Shown here in pieces: positions 1 through 6,166 of a stretch of DNA of 64,000 nt (position 1 is the first letter of the stretch; each line of letters starts with the position of its first letter). Both the position numbers and the translations under genes were made by a program. The notes beneath the pieces were generated by a model. That model ran no database searches. It was given only the letters and a program-made list of their open reading frames with translations, and was not told the origin of the DNA. Location of the stretch: NCBI GenBank assembly GCA_001940995.1, contig MSHC01000029.1, positions 24,281 to 88,280 on the forward strand. Direction: 5' to 3'. The stretch is from Ruminococcus sp. Phil15 (lineage in GTDB: Bacteria; Bacillota; Clostridia; Oscillospirales; Ruminococcaceae).

Positions 1-76
1 GTCCGATACGCAGGGAGCAAATCTAAGGATTTGCGTATCTGCGAGGACATAAGAATATAATAAACGCCCTGCGTTT
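1..76 (-). other. 5' leader of a leftward gene beyond the left edge
   Basis: Transcription from the leftward promoter at 77-105 would make this stretch the start of a 5' leader. It holds a stem-loop (GCAAATC at 18-24 with GATTTGC at 29-35, inside CGCAG at 9-13 with CTGCG at 39-43). One arm of the perfect palindrome 56-82 also lies here. No coding region is visible. The gene it leads into is outside the window, so its identity is unknown. Confidence 0.4.
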
Positions 77-82
77 ATTATA
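56..82. repeat. Perfect 12-bp inverted repeat over a promoter -10
   Basis: TATAATAAACGC (56-67), a CCT spacer, then GCGTTTATTATA (71-82) form a perfect palindrome. The right arm contains the leftward -10 hexamer at 77-82. It could be an operator or, as RNA, a hairpin at the very 5' end of the leftward transcript. No run of T follows, so it does not look like a terminator. Confidence 0.6.
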
Positions 83-105
83 CCACATTTTTCATAAAGT
101 TGCAA
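77..105 (-). promoter_or_regulatory. Leftward sigma-A type promoter
   Basis: On the minus strand TTGCAA (100-105) and TATAAT (77-82) are separated by 17 bp, and the -10 has the TGTGG extension seen at several other promoters of the window. It fires out of the left edge. Confidence 0.6.
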
Positions 106-158
106 CAGAAAATGGCTTTGCGGTAAATAATATCCGGCAAATTTTTTTACAAATCCTA

Positions 159-187
159 TTGCATTTTTATCATTTTGCTGATATAAT
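159..187 (+). promoter_or_regulatory. Promoter of the 243-2667 gene group
   Basis: TTGCAT (159-164), a 17-bp spacer and TATAAT (182-187) lie 55 bp upstream of the first start codon at 243. Confidence 0.6.
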
Positions 188-242
188 GAAAGCATATAAA
201 GAAAAGGACAAAAAAGGTGTAAAGAACAAGGAGATAAACGCT

Positions 243-371
243 ATGAGAACTTTATTAAACATAACCGCAGTTGTATTAGCAGTTGTTTCGGCTTTTGTAG
301 CTGTTAAGCTCGCATTTAAAGTAATCGGAGTATCTACCGCAACATATTATCCGGTTGACGACAATAACTAA
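243..371 (+). CDS. Small single-span membrane protein, 42 aa
   Basis: The start ATG at 243 follows the ribosome binding site AAGGAGA (229-235); an upstream in-frame ATG at 159 lies inside the promoter and is rejected. The product is a 42-residue peptide with one hydrophobic stretch (about residues 5-31) and a short polar tail ending DDNN, so it is probably a membrane-anchored microprotein. A strong terminator follows at once, so it may be made alone, with part of the transcripts reading on into the next gene. I recognise no family. It could be a regulator or subunit of the neighbouring membrane protein, but nothing in the sequence shows this. Confidence 0.55.
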   Translation: MRTLLNITAVVLAVVSAFVAVKLAFKVIGVSTATYYPVDDNN

Positions 372-382
372 AAAGCGGCAGT

Positions 383-417
383 ATCTCGACGGATAACTCC
401 GTCGAGATTTTTTGTTT
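383..417 (+). terminator. Intrinsic terminator after the 42-aa gene
   Basis: A perfect 11-bp stem (383-393 with 398-408), a TAAC loop and a T run from 408 are clear. The next gene starts only 22 bp later, so partial read-through is possible. Confidence 0.85.
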
Positions 418-438
418 TGCGAAAAAGGGGAGAAAATC

Positions 439-1080
439 ATGTTCAGCAAGTTGTGCGATATGATATGTGATAAGCTTCTTGATAAAATGAAAGAAGAGTA
501 TTATATGATGAAAAGCGAGGACAGGGAATTTCTCCTGCGCGAGCTTAAAAGGAAGGACGAGAGATTTTCCTCGGCCAGCTATTTTGCCCTGTTTTTAACG
601 CTTGTGCTTATGGGCTTTTATATGTGGACAATTGTCCTCGGCGGTATGCTGGCAACGGATCTCGGAATTATATCGAGCGTTTATATAATTATACCGTATA
701 TAATCTTCCTTGTATTTTTGTTTATTGAATCCGCCGCAATGCGTACAAATTCCCGTACAGCTCCCGTAGTATTTTTCGTAACCGCAGTTATCGGCACAAT
801 AATAGTTCCTGTTTTTATTGCGGTTATAATCTGGTTTATTCTGTATCTGCCTACTTGGAGGAAAATGCAGGCTATGAGAGAAATCCCCGGCTATCCGAAT
901 TTTGCGCCGCTGCAAAAGCCGGATAACGAGTATGTTCTTAGTGAAAGTCAGTTTGCTGCAAGCGAGAGAAAAAGAGTAGCAGATATGGACGACCCGCAGG
1001 CCGCAATGGTCAAAAACAACGAAAATCTAGAGAAAATACTCAACGGCGAAATGTCGCTGGACGAGTATTTTGATACATAA
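439..1080 (+). CDS. Multi-span membrane protein of unknown function
   Basis: ATG at 439 follows GGGGAGA (427-433), which fixes the start inside the longer open frame from 412, where the preceding terminator lies. The 213-aa product has a charged N-terminal region (residues 1-50, rich in E and K), three hydrophobic segments at roughly 52-76, 80-100 and 113-138, and a cytoplasmic-looking acidic C-terminal tail. No catalytic motif is visible. It lies 19 bp upstream of the TrpF-like gene and probably shares a transcript with it and the glycosidase. I do not recognise the family. Confidence 0.6.
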   Translation: MFSKLCDMICDKLLDKMKEEYYMMKSEDREFLLRELKRKDERFSSASYFALFLTLVLMGFYMWTIVLGGMLATDLGIISSVYIIIPYIIFLVFLFIESAAMRTNSRTAPVVFFVTAVIGTIIVPVFIAVIIWFILYLPTWRKMQAMREIPGYPNFAPLQKPDNEYVLSESQFAASERKRVADMDDPQAAMVKNNENLEKILNGEMSLDEYFDT

Positions 1081-1099
1081 AAAGGAAACGGAGAATTAA

Positions 1100-1681
1100 A
1101 TGTCAAAGCTTAAAATCAGCGGAGTAAGAAATTTTAAGGATATCGAGCTTGTGAACGAGCTGTCGCCCGAATATGTCGGACTCGTTTTCTATGAGGATAA
1201 CCATAGGATTACCGCAAATATCGCCTCAAAGCTTGTTTTTGGACTAAGACCCGAAATTGATACGATAGGTATGTTCAGGAACCATGAAATAAGCGTGATC
1301 ACAAGCCTGCTCGTAGCAGGGCTTGTCGATATGGTGGAGCTTTGCGGAGATGAAAACGAGCAGTTTGTAGAGAAGCTGAAGCTCCGTGTCGAAGCTAAAA
1401 TCATAAAACATTTTGAGCTGAAAACAAAGGCTCAGGCACTTGCCGTAAACGATAGCAGGGCAGATATAGCGTCGCTTTGCATAGAGGACGTGAGGCGCAG
1501 CCGTGAGCTTGCAGATTTGATAACTAAGCCGGTCATTTTGAGGTGTGACGGAAATTTCGGGAATATAAAATCCTGCTGCGAGGGACTTAATATCTTCGCA
1601 GTCGATTCGGACGATTTGTTTGACGATAAGGGCGTGTTGAGCCGCCAAGACGTTTTAAAGCTTATGAACGAAATCAACTGA
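1100..1681 (+). CDS. TrpF-like (phosphoribosylanthranilate isomerase-like) protein
   Basis: The 193-aa product begins KLKISGVRNFKDIE and continues with YVGLVFYEDNHR and VELCGDE. This is the pattern of the first half of phosphoribosylanthranilate isomerase (KICGI..., GFVFY..SPR, QLHGDE). The Cys of the KxCG motif, the usual catalytic base, is Ser here. The downstream phosphate-binding GGTGKTFDW and C-terminal DxSSGVE motifs are not found; the second half only loosely keeps a barrel-like pattern (ILRCDGNFGNIKSC). No other trp gene is nearby. It is therefore probably a paralogue that has lost or changed the isomerase activity. It sits 19 bp after a membrane-protein gene and 20 bp before a glycosidase gene, which suggests a joint role I cannot define. 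Confidence 0.6.
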   Translation: MSKLKISGVRNFKDIELVNELSPEYVGLVFYEDNHRITANIASKLVFGLRPEIDTIGMFRNHEISVITSLLVAGLVDMVELCGDENEQFVEKLKLRVEAKIIKHFELKTKAQALAVNDSRADIASLCIEDVRRSRELADLITKPVILRCDGNFGNIKSCCEGLNIFAVDSDDLFDDKGVLSRQDVLKLMNEIN

Positions 1682-1701
1682 TTTTCGGATTGGAGATTAT
1701 T

Positions 1702-2667
1702 ATGGAAAGACTATTCTGTAAAGGCTATACATGGGGCGCATTTTCAAAAAGCGGAATATACAGAACCGAGGAAGCCCAAAAATCAATGGAAAGACTTTGC
1801 TCAAACGGTCTTGACTGGATCTGTATTCCTGTCAACGCATATCAGGAATCCTATATGTCCACGATGCTCCACCCCGTCTACGGCAGAACGCAGACAGACG
1901 AGGACGTGGTTTTCGCAATCGGGTATGCAAAGAAGCTCGGTATGAAGGTCTGCTTAAAGCCGATGGTAGACTGTATGGACGGAGTGTGGAGAGCGAAGAT
2001 AAGCTTCCCTGAGGAAAGCCGTGTAAATTACTGTGACAGGTGGTTTGACTCCTACCTTCAGTTTATGCTCCACTATGCCGAGATTGCCGAAAAAACAGGC
2101 TGTGAAATGCTTTGCACAGGCTGTGAGCTTGACGGTATGGATATGCACGCCGACAGGTGCGTTAACGTGATTTCAAAGGTCAGGGAGGTATATCACGGAC
2201 TCCTTATGCACAATATAAATCATGGCGACGAGTTCAAGTATCCTTGGCTTTCTGCCGTCGATGTTATCGGAATTTCAGCCTATTACAGACTTACAGACGG
2301 CAAGGACGTAAGCTTCGAGCGTATGCTTGAAGCGTGGGCGTCGGTCAAGCAAAGAGTAAAGGCGGCTCACGAAAAGTACGACAGACCTGTTATGTTTGCA
2401 GAAATAGGTATCAGAAACGAGCATGGCTGTTCTGCATACCCTTACGATTTCCACTACAAATACGACCTGCCTCTGGACGAGGACGAACAGGCAGATTTCT
2501 ATGAATCGGCGCTCGCAACCTTCTGGGACGAAGAATGGTTCAGCGGCTTTTTCTGGTGGGACTGGAAAGCCGTACTTACTCCGGACGATAAAATTCACGA
2601 AAACCGTGATTTTACCTGCTATGGAAAGAAAGCGGAACAGGTGCTCAGAAAGTGGTATACCAAGTAA
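1702..2667 (+). CDS. GH113-like glycoside hydrolase (TIM barrel)
   Basis: The 321-aa protein starts at ATG 1702 behind TTGGAG (1690-1695). It has the layout of clan A TIM-barrel hydrolases and most resembles family GH113 (beta-mannanase type). MERLFCKGYTWG is the first strand, the candidate acid/base Glu142 lies in CTGCELDG at the end of strand 4, and the candidate nucleophile Glu234 lies in MFAEIGIRN at strand 7. GFFWWDWK follows near the C-terminus. No signal peptide is visible, so it should act in the cytoplasm, perhaps on imported oligosaccharides. It is last in the group starting at 243 and is followed by a terminator. The exact substrate is inference. Confidence 0.7.
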   Translation: MERLFCKGYTWGAFSKSGIYRTEEAQKSMERLCSNGLDWICIPVNAYQESYMSTMLHPVYGRTQTDEDVVFAIGYAKKLGMKVCLKPMVDCMDGVWRAKISFPEESRVNYCDRWFDSYLQFMLHYAEIAEKTGCEMLCTGCELDGMDMHADRCVNVISKVREVYHGLLMHNINHGDEFKYPWLSAVDVIGISAYYRLTDGKDVSFERMLEAWASVKQRVKAAHEKYDRPVMFAEIGIRNEHGCSAYPYDFHYKYDLPLDEDEQADFYESALATFWDEEWFSGFFWWDWKAVLTPDDKIHENRDFTCYGKKAEQVLRKWYTK

Positions 2668-2681
2668 ATTAAGACAGAATG

Positions 2682-2718
2682 ATCCTCGCTTGTCATATAA
2701 GGTAAGCGGGGATTTTTA
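2682..2718 (+). terminator. Intrinsic terminator
   Basis: A 10-bp stem (2682-2691 with 2704-2713, one G-T pair) is followed by TTTTTATT. Confidence 0.8.
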
Positions 2719-2746
2719 TTAATAATTTATTGTAATTTAATATGAA

Positions 2747-2794
2747 TGTAACAAAATGTAACAAAGAACAGGCGTTTTGTAATCAAATTGTACG
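2747..2794 (+). promoter_or_regulatory. TGTAAY repeats upstream of the L,D-transpeptidase promoter
   Basis: TGTAAC occurs at 2747-2752 and 2757-2762, a 10-bp period. TGTAAT at 2778-2783 is followed after 5 bp by TGTACG at 2789-2794. The last pair resembles the WalR box (TGTWAH-N5-TGTWAH), a regulator of wall-remodelling genes in Firmicutes, but one half site is imperfect. No WalRK gene is in the window. Confidence 0.3.
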
Positions 2795-2804
2795 ATTTTG
2801 TCAG

Positions 2805-2833
2805 TTGAATTGAAAAATCAAATATGTTATAAT
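2805..2833 (+). promoter_or_regulatory. Promoter of the L,D-transpeptidase gene
   Basis: TTGAAT (2805-2810), a 17-bp spacer and TATAAT (2828-2833) precede the start codon by 77 bp. Confidence 0.65.
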
Positions 2834-2910
2834 GATATGTGTAAAAATAGATTGTAATATTTAGCATTGTTTACTATATACTATATTGTGATTTTAAGAA
2901 AGGACGTAAC

Positions 2911-4815
2911 ATGGCAAATAATATCGACATTTCAGGCCGCAGAGACAGCTCTGATGAAAGCCTGGATATAAGGCTCACATCCGGTCAGTCATCGGGCTGT
3001 GCCGAAAACGATCCGCCGCAGCCGAATTCTGAGGAGAATAAAAAGCTCCGTGCGCAGGAAATGGCTAGACAGATTGCAATGAATATCGGTTATGACAAAG
3101 ATGACGAATTCGATGTGCGGTCAACTAGAGAAAGGACAGCCGAAGCTGTGCAGCATCAGGCTTACGATGCTGTAAGGGAAACGAGAATGCCACAAAGATC
3201 TACACCAAGAACATCTCAGAGATCCGGAAACGGTGCGCAGAGAAGCTCCTCATCCGGACAGAGGAGAACTACCTCTCAAGGTCAGAGAACCTCAAACGGA
3301 CAAAGACGTCCGGCATCTTCAGCTTCCCGCAGCGGTCAGAGACCATCTACAAGACCTCAGTCGGCACAGCAGAGAAAAAGAAGAAAGAAGAAGTCCTCAG
3401 GCGGTAAGACTGCGACATTTTTCCTGCTTGGATTCTTTATACTCCTGCTTGGTATGGCTTACTTTATCGGACTTGTCCTCACGAACGGAAAGTTTCTTCC
3501 GAATACAACGATTAACGGCATAGACGTAAGCTCTATGAGCTTGCAGGAGGCAACGCAGACTGTCGATAACAGCAGTACCTATTGCACCCTCGTCGTTACA
3601 AACGAGGATACGACGCTCTATACGCTGAACCTCGACGAGTTCGGTTATTCATATAATATCGACGAGCAGGTGCAGAAGCTTTACAGCGGTATTAACCGCA
3701 AGTTCTGGTTTACATCTCTCTTTAAGACAACCGATTACAGCCTTGGCTCTGCGCTCAATTATGACGAGGAGAAGCTTGAAAAGCGGCTCAGAAGTATACA
3801 GTGGGCGACAACCGAGCCTCAGAATGCGTTTATCACGAATACCGCAAACGGCTACCAGATTGTAGATGCAGTTGACGGCAGCGAGGCGGACGCAGAGGGC
3901 ATTGTTACACATATCCTCGGAGAGGTAAGAAAGGGTAAGCTCAAAGTAAATATCTCCGATTATTTCAGCGTAAAGAAAGCGGAAATACAGGGCGAGGATC
4001 TCCAGGATAAGCTCAGCTATTACGAGAAGTTCAAGGATTTCACTATTACTATCGACTTTGATTATGCACAGGAAACCCTCTCAATGGACGACTACCTTAC
4101 ATGGCTCACGTTCGACTCTGACGGAACTTATTCCGTTAACCAGGACGAGGTTTTACACTATGTGTCATACCTTTCGGATAAATATGATACCTACGGCACA
4201 ACAAGAAGCTTCCACGCAACCATTCAGGGCGATATCCGTGTTCCGCAGGGTCCTCAGGGTACCTACGGCTGGATGATAGATAAGGAAAAGACGGCAGAAA
4301 AGCTTAATGATCTCTTAATTGCAGGACAGAGCGAAACCATTGATCCTGTTTATGCAACAAGAATAGGTTACGACGGCACAGTGTTCTTTACCTATAAAGG
4401 CGAGGAAGACGCTAGAAGCGAAAACGACGATATCGGTGATACCTATATCGAGGTTGACCTTAGCGCACAGAAAATGTGGTACTATGAAAACGGAACCTGT
4501 AAGTTTACAACGGACCAGATAGTTTCGGGACTTGCATCAGAACCAAGCAGAAAAACTCCTGCCGGCGTCTATGAAATTCTCGAAAGAAAGAGTCCTGACT
4601 ACCTTTCGGGTGACGGCTATTCTAACGTTTATGTTAAGTATTTTATCAGAGTTTCCTATGAGGGTATCGGATTTCACGACCTCAGCAGACGTTCTTACGG
4701 CGGCAACACATATCTCACAAGCGGCTCGCACGGCTGTATTAATATGAAGCTTGCCGAGGTGGAACAGCTCTACGGAATGGTAGCGAAAGGAACACCAGTA
4801 GTTATGTACTACTGA
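2911..4815 (+). CDS. Membrane-anchored L,D-transpeptidase (YkuD domain)
   Basis: The 634-aa protein would form 3-3 peptide cross-links in peptidoglycan outside the membrane. Its first ~165 residues are a cytoplasmic low-complexity tail rich in Gln, Arg, Ser and Thr ending in a poly-basic patch. One membrane span follows at about 168-190, then a ~300-residue extracellular region of the peptidoglycan-binding type found in front of clostridial YkuD domains. The C-terminal catalytic domain (about 510-634) carries GFHDL and the SHGCINM motif with catalytic Cys609 and His607. The start is supported by AGAAAGGA 8 bp upstream. It has its own promoter and terminator. The long basic tail is unusual and could bind partners or be phosphorylated. 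Confidence 0.9.
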   Translation: MANNIDISGRRDSSDESLDIRLTSGQSSGCAENDPPQPNSEENKKLRAQEMARQIAMNIGYDKDDEFDVRSTRERTAEAVQHQAYDAVRETRMPQRSTPRTSQRSGNGAQRSSSSGQRRTTSQGQRTSNGQRRPASSASRSGQRPSTRPQSAQQRKRRKKKSSGGKTATFFLLGFFILLLGMAYFIGLVLTNGKFLPNTTINGIDVSSMSLQEATQTVDNSSTYCTLVVTNEDTTLYTLNLDEFGYSYNIDEQVQKLYSGINRKFWFTSLFKTTDYSLGSALNYDEEKLEKRLRSIQWATTEPQNAFITNTANGYQIVDAVDGSEADAEGIVTHILGEVRKGKLKVNISDYFSVKKAEIQGEDLQDKLSYYEKFKDFTITIDFDYAQETLSMDDYLTWLTFDSDGTYSVNQDEVLHYVSYLSDKYDTYGTTRSFHATIQGDIRVPQGPQGTYGWMIDKEKTAEKLNDLLIAGQSETIDPVYATRIGYDGTVFFTYKGEEDARSENDDIGDTYIEVDLSAQKMWYYENGTCKFTTDQIVSGLASEPSRKTPAGVYEILERKSPDYLSGDGYSNVYVKYFIRVSYEGIGFHDLSRRSYGGNTYLTSGSHGCINMKLAEVEQLYGMVAKGTPVVMYY

Positions 4816-4840
4816 TGACTAAAACTTGATAGTTGTAATT

Positions 4841-4879
4841 AAAACAGCGAAGTGATTTTTAAGTCACTCCGCTGTTTGT
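4841..4879. terminator. Bidirectional terminator between convergent genes
   Basis: AACAGCG-A-AGTGA pairs with TCACT-C-CGCTGTT around a TTTTTAAG loop. There is a T-rich run on the right and an A-rich run on the left, so it can serve both the transpeptidase gene and the converging DHH gene. Confidence 0.75.
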
Positions 4880-4880
4880 T

Positions 4881-5879
4881 TTATTCTTGGTTATCGGTAA
4901 GTTCGCAATTCTTGTAGTCGGTAATTGCTTCCTCGAAAAGTCTGCGCACTTCGTGTATAACGTAACTTTCACGGCCGCCGAGCTTTTTGCCGTCCGCAAA
5001 TCCCCCCGCCATTCTTGCGTGTCCGCCTCCGCTGCCTATGCCGTTAAGCGCCTTGAAGATTATCTTTCCTGCGTGTAGAGAAGGTATCTCCGAACGTACA
5101 GAAAACTTGTAGCCGTTATCTCTCTTTGCATATACAACACTGAATTCAATGATGTCAAGAGCAAGTATGAAGTCTGAGATCATCGCAATGAGTGCGTCAG
5201 GACATTCAAAAGGAATGTATGCGTAGCCGACATTTCCGTATACGCTTATGTTCTCAATAGCCGAGCCGTATGCCTTGAGGTCGGCAAATCCCATAGTGTT
5301 TAGCTTCATTCTGTCAAGCAGGTCGTTGTCGGCGTGGGGGAAAAGCCACGCATACATATGTGCGTCAAGCTCTGTTACACCCCTCGAAAAATCTGCCGTG
5401 TCCATCTTTATTCCGTAAACAAGCGCTGAAGCCACATTTCGTTCAAGCGGAATGTTGTTCCTTAAAAAATATTCCGCAATAAGCGTAGCGCAAGCGCCTG
5501 CAATGCGCACGTCCTTGTACTGATATTCACATTCTATCATAGTGGGGTGATGGTCGATGCAGGCAACCTCGTCGCCGATAAGATCTGTGAGATTTGAATT
5601 GTATTTCTGAGAGTCAACTGTGATTATTTTGTCTTTCCTTGTCATCTCGCTAAGCTCGTTTTTCGGCGTCATCTTAATGCCGAAGTTGTCAAGCATAGTA
5701 AGCGCAGAGAGCTTTTCGGCAGTCCCGTCATAGCAGATTATTGAATCTATGCCGTAATGCTTTAAAATTGTCTGCAAGCCGAACGCCGAAGCAATGGCGT
5801 CGGGGTCAGGGTAGTTGTGCGTCTGAATATAAACATTTCCGCTGGATACAATTTCAATGAGCTGTTCCAAATCTTTCAT
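4881..5879 (-). CDS. DHH-family phosphoesterase (NrnA/pAp phosphatase type)
   Basis: The 332-aa protein has the two-domain layout of DHH/DHHA1 phosphoesterases. HNYPDPDAIASA (about 21-32) and the IDHHP signature (about 109) form the Mn-binding DHH domain, and GSGGGHARMAGGF near the C-terminus is the DHHA1 substrate-binding loop. Members degrade nanoRNA, pAp or cyclic dinucleotide products in the cytoplasm; which of these applies here cannot be read from the sequence. The start is preceded by AGAAAGGA on the minus strand. It stands alone, with its own extended -10 promoter at 5976-6003, divergent from the LTA synthase gene. Confidence 0.85.
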   Translation of the reverse strand: MKDLEQLIEIVSSGNVYIQTHNYPDPDAIASAFGLQTILKHYGIDSIICYDGTAEKLSALTMLDNFGIKMTPKNELSEMTRKDKIITVDSQKYNSNLTDLIGDEVACIDHHPTMIECEYQYKDVRIAGACATLIAEYFLRNNIPLERNVASALVYGIKMDTADFSRGVTELDAHMYAWLFPHADNDLLDRMKLNTMGFADLKAYGSAIENISVYGNVGYAYIPFECPDALIAMISDFILALDIIEFSVVYAKRDNGYKFSVRSEIPSLHAGKIIFKALNGIGSGGGHARMAGGFADGKKLGGRESYVIHEVRRLFEEAITDYKNCELTDNQE

Positions 5880-5975
5880 AAAATAAAATTCCTTTCTGTA
5901 TAATTTTGTATTAAAAATTTCACCTGAATTTCATAAAGCTATCTGTTTTTTGTCATCTGAGTTGCTACTATAATG

Positions 5976-6003
5976 ATTATACCACATTATAGTAAAAAAA
6001 CAA
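5976..6003 (-). promoter_or_regulatory. Promoter of the DHH phosphoesterase gene
   Basis: On the minus strand TTGTTT (5998-6003), a 16-bp spacer ending TGTGG, and TATAAT (5976-5981) form an extended -10 promoter about 97 bp upstream of the start codon. Confidence 0.55.
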
Positions 6004-6055
6004 TGTAAATTTTAGGTAACAAGTTAGTTAATAATCTAAAAGTTAGATATTTCTA

Positions 6056-6084
6056 TTGACAAATCAGACGTGTGGCTTTAGAAT
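6056..6084 (+). promoter_or_regulatory. Promoter of the LTA synthase gene
   Basis: A consensus TTGACA (6056-6061), 17-bp spacer and TAGAAT (6079-6084) give a leader of about 75 nt before the start at 6167. Confidence 0.75.
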
Positions 6085-6166
6085 ATACTAAGGGTCGTAG
6101 ATGTCGCTGTCCGCAACGCCCTGTTGTAAGATTTTAGACAGCCATAAGAAAAGGTAGAATTAATAT

